NCBI GenBank assembly: GCA_019420405.1
Contig: JAHZHF010000165.1
Span: forward strand, 1 to 5,982
Direction of reading: 5' to 3'
DNA length: 5,982 nucleotides
DNA from: Clostridiales bacterium
GTDB taxonomy: Bacteria > Bacillota > Clostridia > Lachnospirales > Lachnospiraceae
The position numbers and the translations under genes are program-made. The notes beneath the pieces were generated by a model. The model had not been told where the DNA came from, did not search any database, and saw only the letters and a program-made list of their open reading frames with translations. Below, piece after piece: positions 1 through 5,946 of this stretch (positions within the stretch are counted from its first letter, which is position 1; every line of letters starts with the position of its first letter).

Positions 1-1
1 T

Positions 2-139
2 CTTAAACATCTCTTCGGCCTGTTAGATTTTCCGGATTCCGGAACGGAACATCGATCGGCTGTCTCCCTTTTACAGAATAAGTTTGCTAATTTCCCGCCG
101 CTTTCGGACGTGATCCAACGGCAAATGTTAGTGCACTAA
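2..139 (+). CDS. Possible C-terminal fragment of an unrecognised upstream gene
   Basis: One forward frame is open from the left edge for 45 codons and stops at TAA (137-139), just before the thiC promoter. The peptide starts LKHLFGLLDFPDSG and ends SDVIQRQMLVH. It has an ordinary mixed composition, with no membrane segment or motif that I recognise. An open frame of this length can arise by chance, and a minus-strand frame across the same stretch is also open. The support is therefore weak: it rests on the protein-like composition and on ending shortly before a promoter. No start is visible because it would lie outside the window. No terminator hairpin was seen after the stop. Confidence 0.27.
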   Translation, partial: LKHLFGLLDFPDSGTEHRSAVSLLQNKFANFPPLSDVIQRQMLVH

Positions 140-155
140 ATAGCTGAACTCTTAC

Positions 156-184
156 TTGCAAAAACTTCCCCACCCAGCTATAAT
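156..184 (+). promoter_or_regulatory. Promoter of the thiC leader (sigma-70/sigmaA type)
   Basis: A -35 box TTGCAA (156-161) is separated by exactly 17 nt from a perfect -10 box TATAAT (179-184). Transcription would start near 190-192, about 17 nt before the TPP aptamer. That position is right for a riboswitch leader, which strengthens the call. The start site itself is inferred. Confidence 0.8.
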
Positions 185-207
185 AAATCCCAAACAGAAA
201 ATGAAAT

Positions 208-297
208 AACACGGGGAGCTGGCCAAAGCCGGCTGAGAGGAGACTGGATTCGTCTCGACCCGAAACCTGATTTGGATAATGCCAACGTAGGGATGTT
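208..297 (+). promoter_or_regulatory. TPP riboswitch (THI element) controlling thiC
   Basis: This RNA aptamer binds thiamine pyrophosphate and controls the downstream thiamine gene. The conserved THI-box segments are all present in order: GGGGAGC (213-219), GGCTGAGA (231-238), GACCCGAAACCTGAT (257-271), and GGATAATGCC followed by AACGTAGGGA (274-293). P1 can form between 208-211 (AACA) and 294-297 (TGTT). The first arm is a hairpin, 217-223 with 228-234. The optional P3a-type hairpin is GAGAC (240-244) with GTCTC (252-256). An intrinsic terminator follows 16 nt later, so control is probably by premature transcription termination when TPP is bound. The promoter at 156-184 and thiC downstream fit this fully. 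Confidence 0.96.
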
Positions 298-313
298 TGC
301 CGAGAGATGAGTG

Positions 314-342
314 AAAGAGGTGCCCTGCGCATCTCTTTTTTT
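314..342 (+). terminator. Rho-independent terminator of the TPP riboswitch expression platform
   Basis: AAAGAGGTGC (314-323) pairs with GCATCTCTTT (329-338), giving 10 pairs including one G-U around a 5-nt loop. The run of seven T extends to 342. A second, mutually exclusive stem also reaches the T run: AGAGATG (303-309) with CATCTCT (330-336). A candidate antiterminator pairs the conserved aptamer segment CGTAGGG (286-292) with CCCTGCG (323-329). TPP-bound aptamer and antiterminator cannot coexist, so bound TPP would favour termination. The hairpin and T run are seen; the switching mechanism is inferred. Confidence 0.88.
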
Positions 343-408
343 GCGACAGTTCAGCCATCTGTACATCAGAAGACGGATTTATGCTTGCATAAGAATCTGA
401 ACTGTTGC
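343..408 (+). other. Branched stem-loop in the thiC leader, function unknown
   Basis: Starting directly after the terminator T run, GCGACAGTTCAG (343-354) pairs with CTGAACTGTTGC (397-408) over 12 continuous base pairs, one of them G-U. The enclosed 42 nt can form two small hairpins, TCTG (358-361) with CAGA (367-370) and TTATG (379-383) with CATAA (388-392), giving a three-way-junction shape. A T-rich but interrupted stretch follows (409-425), so a second terminator is possible but not canonical. I do not recognise the element as a known riboswitch or T-box. It lies in the read-through part of the leader and would exist only in transcripts that escape the TPP terminator. Confidence 0.55.
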
Positions 409-432
409 TCTTGGTTTTTCATTTTCCGTCAC

Positions 433-499
433 AGCGGCTGACCGGGGGCACCACTCTCTGCCGCTATAGAAACCTGGGGCGCATAGTAAATCCGCCCAG
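433..499 (+). other. Two further hairpins in the thiC leader, upstream of the ribosome binding site
   Basis: AGCGGC (433-438) pairs perfectly with GCCGCT (460-465). A second stem pairs CTGGGG..CG (474-481) with CGCCCAG (493-499) with one bulged G, ending 7 nt before the thiC Shine-Dalgarno. They could stabilise the message or tune translation. I see no known regulatory motif here. Individually they are short enough to be chance, so only their closeness to the ribosome binding site and to the stronger stem at 343-408 makes them notable. Confidence 0.35.
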
Positions 500-506
500 A
501 CACCAT

Positions 507-513
507 AAGGAGG
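507..513 (+). promoter_or_regulatory. Ribosome binding site that sets the thiC start
   Basis: AAGGAGG lies 8 nt before the ATG at 522. It is a near-perfect Shine-Dalgarno and fixes this ATG as the start. The in-frame TTG at 405 has no comparable site. Confidence 0.9.
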
Positions 514-521
514 TACCAAAG

Positions 522-1841
522 ATGGAAAAAACACGGAACTACACAACTCAGATGGACGCAGCCCGCAAAGGCATCGTAACCCCGCAGATCAAAACGGTAG
601 CAGAGAAGGAGCATCTGCCTGTGGAAAAGCTGATGCAGCTCGTAGCCGAGGGCAAGGTGGCGATCTGCGCCAACAAACGGCACACCTGCCTGGACCCGGA
701 AGGAATCGGAAGTATGCTCCGGACAAAAGTCAACGTCAATCTCGGCGTATCCAGGGACTGCAAGGACTATGACATCGAAATGCAGAAGGTGATGAGCGCG
801 GTAAACCTGGGCGCGGAATCAATCATGGATCTCTCAAGCCATGGCAACACTCAGCCATTCCGCCAGAAACTGACAAAAGAGTGTCCTGTCATGATCGGGA
901 CGGTTCCGGTCTACGACAGCGTGATCCACTATCAGAGAGATCTGGCCACCCTTACCGCAAAGGATTTTATTGACGTGATCCGGCTTCACGCAAAGGACGG
1001 AGTGGACTTCGTGACGCTGCACTGCGGCATCACCCGCAAGACCATCGACCAGATCAGAAAACATAAAAGAAAAATGAACATTGTAAGCCGCGGGGGAAGC
1101 CTTGTCTTCGCCTGGATGAGCATGACAGGGGAAGAGAACCCGTTCTATGAATATTTCGACGAGATCCTCGATATCTGCGAGGAATATGACGTGACCATCT
1201 CCCTCGGGGACGCATGCCGCCCCGGATGTCTGGCAGACGCCACGGACGTATGTCAGATTGAGGAGCTGGTCCGCTTAGGAGAGCTTACCAAGCGTGCCTG
1301 GGATCATAATGTACAGGTAATGGTGGAAGGCCCGGGCCATGTACCGCTTGATCAGGTGGCTGCAAATATGGAAGTTCAGAAAAGCATCTGCATGGGCGCT
1401 CCGTTTTATGTGCTCGGCCCTCTCGTGACGGACATTGCCCCGGGGTATGACCATATCACGGCCGCAATCGGAGGAGCCGTAGCTGCCATGAGCGGCGCAG
1501 CATTCCTCTGCTATGTCACACCTGCAGAGCACCTGGCCCTCCCCAACGTAGAGGATGTAAAACAGGGAATCATTGCATCCAAGATCGCCGCTCACGCAGC
1601 GGATATTGCAAAAGGGATTCCAGGTGCGCGTGAGATCGACGACCGGATGGCGGATGCGAGACAGAAGCTGGACTGGGACGCTCAGTTTGAATGTGCCCTT
1701 GATCCGGAAACTGCCAGAGCGATCCGCGACAGCCGGAGCCCCGAGGACGACCACAGCGATACGTGCAGCATGTGCGGAAAATTCTGCGCGGTGCGGAGCA
1801 TGAACAAGGCACTGGCTGGAGAATATATCGATATTCTTTAA
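522..1841 (+). CDS. thiC: Phosphomethylpyrimidine synthase ThiC (thiamine biosynthesis)
   Basis: ThiC is a cytoplasmic radical-SAM enzyme that rearranges 5-aminoimidazole ribotide into 4-amino-5-hydroxymethyl-2-methylpyrimidine phosphate, the pyrimidine half of thiamine, releasing formate and CO. At 439 residues it is the short form without the long N-terminal domain of proteobacterial and plant enzymes. Family landmarks visible are SRGGS (189-193), LGDACRPG (228-235), EGPGHVP (269-275), LGPLVTDIAPGYDH (298-311) and YVTPAEHL (331-338). The C-terminal iron-sulfur motif has Cys415, Cys418 and Cys422, spaced C-X2-C-X3-C, one residue tighter than the often-quoted C-X2-C-X4-C. The ATG follows a strong ribosome binding site. 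The TPP riboswitch upstream argues for thiamine synthesis rather than the related benzimidazole synthase BzaF, which usually sits under cobalamin control. The stop codon overlaps the stop of the convergent gene. Confidence 0.96.
   Translation: MEKTRNYTTQMDAARKGIVTPQIKTVAEKEHLPVEKLMQLVAEGKVAICANKRHTCLDPEGIGSMLRTKVNVNLGVSRDCKDYDIEMQKVMSAVNLGAESIMDLSSHGNTQPFRQKLTKECPVMIGTVPVYDSVIHYQRDLATLTAKDFIDVIRLHAKDGVDFVTLHCGITRKTIDQIRKHKRKMNIVSRGGSLVFAWMSMTGEENPFYEYFDEILDICEEYDVTISLGDACRPGCLADATDVCQIEELVRLGELTKRAWDHNVQVMVEGPGHVPLDQVAANMEVQKSICMGAPFYVLGPLVTDIAPGYDHITAAIGGAVAAMSGAAFLCYVTPAEHLALPNVEDVKQGIIASKIAAHAADIAKGIPGAREIDDRMADARQKLDWDAQFECALDPETARAIRDSRSPEDDHSDTCSMCGKFCAVRSMNKALAGEYIDIL
1820..1837. other. 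Small AT-rich inverted repeat at the end of thiC
   Basis: GAATAT (1821-1826) and ATATTC (1831-1836) pair around ATCG, with A1820-T1837 extending the stem to 7 bp. It lies inside the last thiC codons, immediately before the shared stop region. Without a T run on the plus strand it is not a standard terminator. It is the only hairpin I see at the point where the two transcripts meet, and it may be coincidental. Confidence 0.3.
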
Positions 1842-3577
1842 GACAGCAGTTCTTCTGTTTGGCGGTGAAGCCTCCTGACCTCCTCTGCCAGGGCCTCCTT
1901 CACCGCCTCTCCCGCTGTGATAAATCCTGCGGTTCCGATCCCGTTGCTCTCGCCGGTTCCGTAAAACTGTTTCACACCGGATAACAGCTCTGCGGCTCTT
2001 GTTTCATACTTGGGGCCCATCCGGCTAAGCTGCCGCAGCTTTCGCACATCCCGGATTGCCTCGGCCATCATCTGAAATCTGGGGGAGCATCCCGGCTTTG
2101 TCTTAGCTCCCCTGTACTCCCCGGGATATATAAGGAACATATCTCCCGCCTCAAAGTAAGCGTGAGCGTTATCTTCCAGAGGATTTTCACACCAGGCATC
2201 ATACGCCCACTTGAGAAATCCGTCTGCCCCACAGCTCTCCACATACCAGATGATCCACGCGATCTCGCCCGGATCGCTCAGGGAGAAGGTTCCGGGATAA
2301 TCCCCGATCATGCTGTAAATACTCGTGAGCTGTCCCCGTTCCCTCCGCCTTTTTGCCTCGGACCTGAACAGCTCCGGAGGGATCTCGGACGCACGGATAT
2401 TCGAGAGATGCGGCGTCACGGTAAACAGCCGGTCCCATATCTCCTGATGGTAATGATTCACCGCTCCGCCCGCCTTCAGAGATTTTCCCTCCTTATTTCT
2501 GACACTCTCCAGCAGATCCAAAGCCGCTTCCATCTCCTCTAATGGCCTTTCATCCATGGCGATGATAATGTGGTCAAACCATCCCTTCTGATCCAGATGA
2601 CTCACGAAATCCTCAAGAAACGCACTCCAGGCCGCTTCCCACAGCTCAGTTCCCGGTTTTGCCCTCTGCTCCTTCTGTTCTCCGTCCTCTGTATACCGCA
2701 GAATATTTTCCCACGGCACGATAGAATAACATTCTACATATGGCAGCTCAAGCTCCCTGATCAGAAAGTCCGCCCAAATATCGAAATCATGATAGTCAAA
2801 GCTCCACGTTCCATTCTCCTTTTTCCACTTCACCATAGACGGATATCCGCAGTATGTCTGATGGTACCACGGCTCCTCTACGATAGACGCGGTACCCGTC
2901 TTTCCGCCTGCCTCCAGATACAGCTTCATCTGGTTTTTCATAATCTCCAGATGCTCCTCAGAAAAAGGCGTCACTCCATAGTACTCTGCCGCCGCATAAG
3001 GATACTGCCACAGATTCAGATAATAGTCCGGGGACTCTTCCAGCATCAGATTCAAAACCCGGATACTCTGAACCAGCTCCGACTGCTCTCCCCGGTCCGT
3101 TGTCACGAGGATTCTGCTTCTGTAGATCCCGGGAGCTGCATCGGCGGATACATCCACTGTGATCCAGAAGGGATACACCGCCTTTCCCTCTGATTCAGCA
3201 GCCGGATCTCTCCCGGTCTGAGGTCCGCAGATCACGTCCGGACTGTAACTGCGGTTTCCGCCGGGCGGCTCCGGTGGAATATAAGGTCTCGGCCTGGGTA
3301 TCCAGTTGCTTCCCTCGTAGGTACTGATATATTTCTGAAATCCCGCCTGTACCGAGATTCCCGCTCCCTCCGCTCCATGTTCATCCACTGGTGGAGTGAT
3401 CGTGATTTCGGCATGTCCCAGCCTGGTATCCGCTAGAAAAACTGCAGCCGCATTTCCCCGGTCATTCCTCCACAGTGTCATGCTGTTTTCTGTTTTCAGA
3501 TTCCGTGAATACTCGTCATACTTTCCGGGCTCCACTCCTCTTTCTTTTGAAATAAATGTACAGCAGTATGGTTTCAT
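1838..3577 (-). CDS. GH123/DUF4091-type glycoside hydrolase-like protein
   Basis: The 579-residue product resembles GH123 (DUF4091) proteins, whose characterised members are beta-N-acetylgalactosaminidases using substrate-assisted catalysis with an adjacent Asp-Glu pair. The family-like blocks appear in order: LNLWQYPYAAAEYYGV (187-202), IVEEPWYHQTYCGYPSM (232-248), SIVPWENILRYTEDG (285-299), IIIAMDERP (337-345, with Asp342-Glu343 as the likely catalytic pair), and GDMFLIYPG (478-486) followed by SPRFQMMAEAIRD near the C-terminus. The N-terminal third looks like the beta-rich accessory domain of the family. No signal peptide or membrane anchor is seen, so it is probably cytoplasmic. The ATG at 3577 is preferred because GGGAGG stands 5 nt upstream. 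An in-frame ATG at 3634 would add 19 residues but has only a weak GGGGG site. The gene lies 69 nt after the permease in the same direction. The exact substrate is unknown, and many DUF4091 proteins are untested. Confidence 0.85.
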   Translation of the reverse strand: MKPYCCTFISKERGVEPGKYDEYSRNLKTENSMTLWRNDRGNAAAVFLADTRLGHAEITITPPVDEHGAEGAGISVQAGFQKYISTYEGSNWIPRPRPYIPPEPPGGNRSYSPDVICGPQTGRDPAAESEGKAVYPFWITVDVSADAAPGIYRSRILVTTDRGEQSELVQSIRVLNLMLEESPDYYLNLWQYPYAAAEYYGVTPFSEEHLEIMKNQMKLYLEAGGKTGTASIVEEPWYHQTYCGYPSMVKWKKENGTWSFDYHDFDIWADFLIRELELPYVECYSIVPWENILRYTEDGEQKEQRAKPGTELWEAAWSAFLEDFVSHLDQKGWFDHIIIAMDERPLEEMEAALDLLESVRNKEGKSLKAGGAVNHYHQEIWDRLFTVTPHLSNIRASEIPPELFRSEAKRRRERGQLTSIYSMIGDYPGTFSLSDPGEIAWIIWYVESCGADGFLKWAYDAWCENPLEDNAHAYFEAGDMFLIYPGEYRGAKTKPGCSPRFQMMAEAIRDVRKLRQLSRMGPKYETRAAELLSGVKQFYGTGESNGIGTAGFITAGEAVKEALAEEVRRLHRQTEELLS

Positions 3578-3582
3578 CTTTT

Positions 3583-3588
3583 CCTCCC
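3583..3588 (-). promoter_or_regulatory. Ribosome binding site deciding the start of the GH123-like gene
   Basis: On the minus strand GGGAGG is followed by AAAAG and then the ATG at 3577. It is the only strong Shine-Dalgarno near the 5' end of this reading frame. Confidence 0.75.
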
Positions 3589-3596
3589 AGTCAGTT

Positions 3597-3623
3597 ATTA
3601 TAAAGCCTCTTTCTTCTCCACAA
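3597..3623 (-). promoter_or_regulatory. Candidate internal promoter before the GH123-like gene
   Basis: In the 69-nt gap after the permease the minus strand has a perfect TATAAT (3602-3597). TTGTGG (3623-3618) lies 15 nt upstream as a poor -35 box. If used, transcription would begin just before the Shine-Dalgarno and could not include the alternative start at 3634. The short spacer and weak -35 keep this tentative; read-through from the permease is the simpler view. Confidence 0.3.
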
Positions 3624-3646
3624 AGCAGCCGCATACTGCCCCCGTC

Positions 3647-5206
3647 TCAACTCCGCAGCCGGAATGTCTTCGGCGCGAACCGGTAAACAAGAATACAGGC
3701 CACAGCCGAATATATGATACAAAACGCGATACACGCAATCCCGAATACAAGGATCGGCATCCTGACCTGCATCAGGAAGAAGCAGACCAGATAGGTAACG
3801 GACATAATAACCTGATACATCCCGCTTTTCATCTCTGTTCCCGCATTATACGGCTGCAGCAGATAGTAGATCGTCAGATAATGGATCGAGAAGAACAGGC
3901 TCATACAGAGAATCGACACAAACAGCACTACATAATTCATCGGATTCTCCGTCCCTCCCGAAACATACAGGATCACACAGAGCCCGGCGCCGATCACAAC
4001 TGCCGGAAGCGCGTTCACCTTCATGATCTCCCTCAGCCGGATTCGAAACAGCTTTAAGATGAATCCGGGCTGCTTATAAAAGGAATATGTCAGCAGGCTG
4101 TGATCACAGTTCATAAACAGCGCTTTTGTAAATCCGGTTCCCCGGTTAATCGCGTACATAATGAACACAAAGTACGGCAGCCAGGTCATAATAAGTTCAT
4201 TGACAACCGTCCCCGCCCCCGGCACCAGATACAGCACTATGACAGCCGCACCGCTTAAAACAGCGCTGATCTCTGCGATCCGTGTGGTCGATTTCCAGAG
4301 GATCTGCCTGTGGCGCTTGATAAAGAGCTCGTTCACATATTCGCAGCCCGTGCGCCTGCTGTCCGTGGAAATAGACTCGTTGCTCACTGTCCTTGCAACC
4401 TGTTTCAATGCATCCATCTGGTTTACAACCTGGGAGAGCAGTTCCTGGTTGACCTCCCGGTAAGCTCCGAAAGAGATGATCTTACGGATACTCAGTGCTC
4501 CTGCCAGAATAAACAGCGCCATCACTCCCACAGATACCGGCAAAGGAAGCGCCGCTCCGAACGCAGGTGGAATATAGGCAAGCGCCAGCAATATCCCCGT
4601 GAAAAACCAAAGATGTTTTTTGATCTTATTTTCATTATAGACATATCCGCTCTTCTCATAATCCCACAAAGAATATGCCGCCACCGCTATTTTCATCCCG
4701 GCCACAGAAAACGGGATCAGGATACAGATCCACAGCGGCACATGCTGAAAGCTCCCGAACAGAATGGTAAAGGGCATAAAGCCCACAATCACCTTGAGAA
4801 TCATATATCCGTAGTTGACCAGCGTATATTCCCTCGCATTCATGCGGAGCTGTATCATGGCGTAATATTTGTCCCGTGTCGGATCAAACATACTAGTATT
4901 CGCATACGCGCCGATCACTGTCAGAAATATCAGTATATGGAGGAACACCTGATCCTCCGGAGCGTTCTTATATAAAATTCCGACTCCACAGACCATTGTC
5001 AAGAAATATATAAGTTTCCCAAGAAATACAGAAACGACTTCCCAGATTACAGAAAGGATATTTGCAAAGATCTTAAGTCCCCTCACACCGTACAGAGCAT
5101 CCGGGAGAATCCTTTTGACCAGAGGGATCTGTTTTATGGCAAACAGGATACTGTTTACCCGGTATGTATTCTTCAACGAAAAGGAAATACGCAGTGTCTT
5201 ATACAT
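3647..5206 (-). CDS. Multi-spanning ABC transporter permease
   Basis: This 519-residue integral membrane protein is the likely membrane partner of the ATPase encoded just upstream. I count about 11-12 hydrophobic segments, roughly at residues 48-78, 87-104, 133-151, 157-178, 199-218, 222-240, 312-328, 338-352, 400-415, 424-448, 464-480 and 484-507. A long hydrophilic loop (about 241-305) probably lies in the cytoplasm and may contact the ATPase. I do not recognise a named family; size and gene pairing fit ABC-2-like export permeases of Firmicutes. GGGAGG (5218-5213) stands 6 nt before the ATG. The start overlaps the ATPase gene by 8 nt, indicating translational coupling and co-production. No substrate-binding protein is nearby, which favours export over uptake, but the substrate cannot be told. 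Confidence 0.85.
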   Translation of the reverse strand: MYKTLRISFSLKNTYRVNSILFAIKQIPLVKRILPDALYGVRGLKIFANILSVIWEVVSVFLGKLIYFLTMVCGVGILYKNAPEDQVFLHILIFLTVIGAYANTSMFDPTRDKYYAMIQLRMNAREYTLVNYGYMILKVIVGFMPFTILFGSFQHVPLWICILIPFSVAGMKIAVAAYSLWDYEKSGYVYNENKIKKHLWFFTGILLALAYIPPAFGAALPLPVSVGVMALFILAGALSIRKIISFGAYREVNQELLSQVVNQMDALKQVARTVSNESISTDSRRTGCEYVNELFIKRHRQILWKSTTRIAEISAVLSGAAVIVLYLVPGAGTVVNELIMTWLPYFVFIMYAINRGTGFTKALFMNCDHSLLTYSFYKQPGFILKLFRIRLREIMKVNALPAVVIGAGLCVILYVSGGTENPMNYVVLFVSILCMSLFFSIHYLTIYYLLQPYNAGTEMKSGMYQVIMSVTYLVCFFLMQVRMPILVFGIACIAFCIIYSAVACILVYRFAPKTFRLRS

Positions 5207-5906
5207 GATCTTCCTCCCTCAAAGCCGCGATGATCTTTTCCTTGAACTCCCGGCTGTCCAGATTAGATTTCTCCACGATTTCCAGTTCCCCGTGGCTGAG
5301 CAGCACGATCACGTCGCACAGATCCAGCGCCAGGTCCATAATATGGGTGGAAAAAATGGTGATCCGTCCGTCTTTCAGCGAGCGCAGGAGCTGCTTCATC
5401 TCCTCTGCAACGACCACGTCAAGTGACGTCAGCGGCTCGTCAAGCAGAAGGACCTTCGGCTCTGCAATAATGTTCACAAGCATCTGCATCTTATTTTTCA
5501 TGCCGTGAGAATAGTCCTTCATCAGTTTGTCCCTGTCTTCCGGATCAATGCTCATAAACTCAAAATACTCGTCAATACTTTTCGGCTCCCTGATGGAATC
5601 TGAGTTAATATCGAAAAAGAACTTCAAAAACTCGCGTCCGGTCAGAAACTCCGGCACAGCGGGCATTGACAGCACATACCCGATATCCTCCGGCTTCACT
5701 TCACGCCTTTCTCCGTTATCTTCCAGGCAAAAGCTGCCGCCATCCGCCCGGATATCCCTGTTGATGCAGTTAAACAGTGTCGTCTTTCCCGCGCCGTTAC
5801 GCCCGAGAAGCCCGTAGATCTTTCCCTCTTCAAAAGTGAAATCAATATCTCTGAGCACTTCTTTTTTCTCAAAATGTTTCTCCAGATGTTCGATGATAAA
5901 TTTCAT
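5199..5906 (-). CDS. ABC transporter ATP-binding protein
   Basis: This 235-residue nucleotide-binding domain should sit on the cytoplasmic face of the membrane and power the permease encoded next. Visible motifs are Walker A GRNGAGKTT (35-43), a variant signature YSHGM (132-136) in place of LSGGQ, Walker B VLLLDE (152-157), D-loop SLD (161-163) and the H-loop His188 in FSTHIMD. Where a Q-loop glutamine is expected, after IGYV (75-78), the sequence reads LSMPAVPEF with no glutamine. The SHGM-type signature is common in ABC-2 export ATPases. The length is normal for a single domain. GGAGG (5919-5915) lies 8 nt before the ATG. It is the first gene of the minus-strand cluster, and its stop codon lies inside the start of the permease gene. 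Confidence 0.93.
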   Translation of the reverse strand: MKFIIEHLEKHFEKKEVLRDIDFTFEEGKIYGLLGRNGAGKTTLFNCINRDIRADGGSFCLEDNGERREVKPEDIGYVLSMPAVPEFLTGREFLKFFFDINSDSIREPKSIDEYFEFMSIDPEDRDKLMKDYSHGMKNKMQMLVNIIAEPKVLLLDEPLTSLDVVVAEEMKQLLRSLKDGRITIFSTHIMDLALDLCDVIVLLSHGELEIVEKSNLDSREFKEKIIAALREEDHV

Positions 5907-5930
5907 GTCGCGTTCCTCCGATTTTTCTAT

Positions 5931-5946
5931 ATGATAATAAAATCAT
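5931..5946. promoter_or_regulatory. Inverted repeat upstream of the ABC operon, possible operator
   Basis: ATGAT (5931-5935) and ATCAT (5942-5946) form a perfect dyad with a 6-nt AT-rich spacer, 25 nt upstream of the ATPase start codon. Its position between any promoter and the gene would suit a repressor site. A weak minus-strand promoter candidate is TTGTTA (5977-5972) with GATATT (5955-5950) at a 16-nt spacing; each box matches consensus at four of six positions. Short arms in AT-rich DNA can be chance, and no regulator gene is inside the window. Confidence 0.25.

Noticed and set aside
87..366. Minus-strand reading frames across the promoter and riboswitch
   Set aside because: They are antisense to a conserved non-coding aptamer and terminator, and the three frames overlap one another without protein-like features.
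433..500. A second, degenerate TPP aptamer (AACCTGGGG and CGCATAGTAAAT look superficially similar to THI-box segments)
   Set aside because: The CTGAGA core and the GGATAATGCC and CGTAGGGA blocks are missing, so the resemblance is not supported.
405..521. N-terminal extension of ThiC from a TTG at 405
   Set aside because: There is no good ribosome binding site at 405, and the extra 39 residues have no ThiC character. This DNA forms RNA structure in the leader, while AAGGAGG sits 8 nt before the ATG at 522.
1275..1754. 159-residue minus-strand reading frame inside thiC
   Set aside because: It is antisense to a conserved enzyme and has no domain; no independent evidence for a gene.
522..1841. 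Benzimidazole synthase (BzaF-like paralogue) instead of ThiC
   Set aside because: The TPP riboswitch directly upstream and the absence of a cobalamin riboswitch or other cobalamin-ligand genes favour ThiC.
2570..3193. 207-residue plus-strand reading frame
   Set aside because: It lies entirely opposite the well-supported GH123-like gene and has no recognisable domain; it reads as an antisense shadow.
3578..3634. Longer start for the GH123-like protein at 3634
   Set aside because: It has only a weak GGGGG site, whereas the internal ATG at 3577 has GGGAGG at good spacing. The extra 19 residues show no signal peptide.
4310..4975. 221-residue plus-strand reading frame
   Set aside because: It is antisense to the permease gene, and its residue content (many His, Gln, Arg) is typical of a shadow frame.
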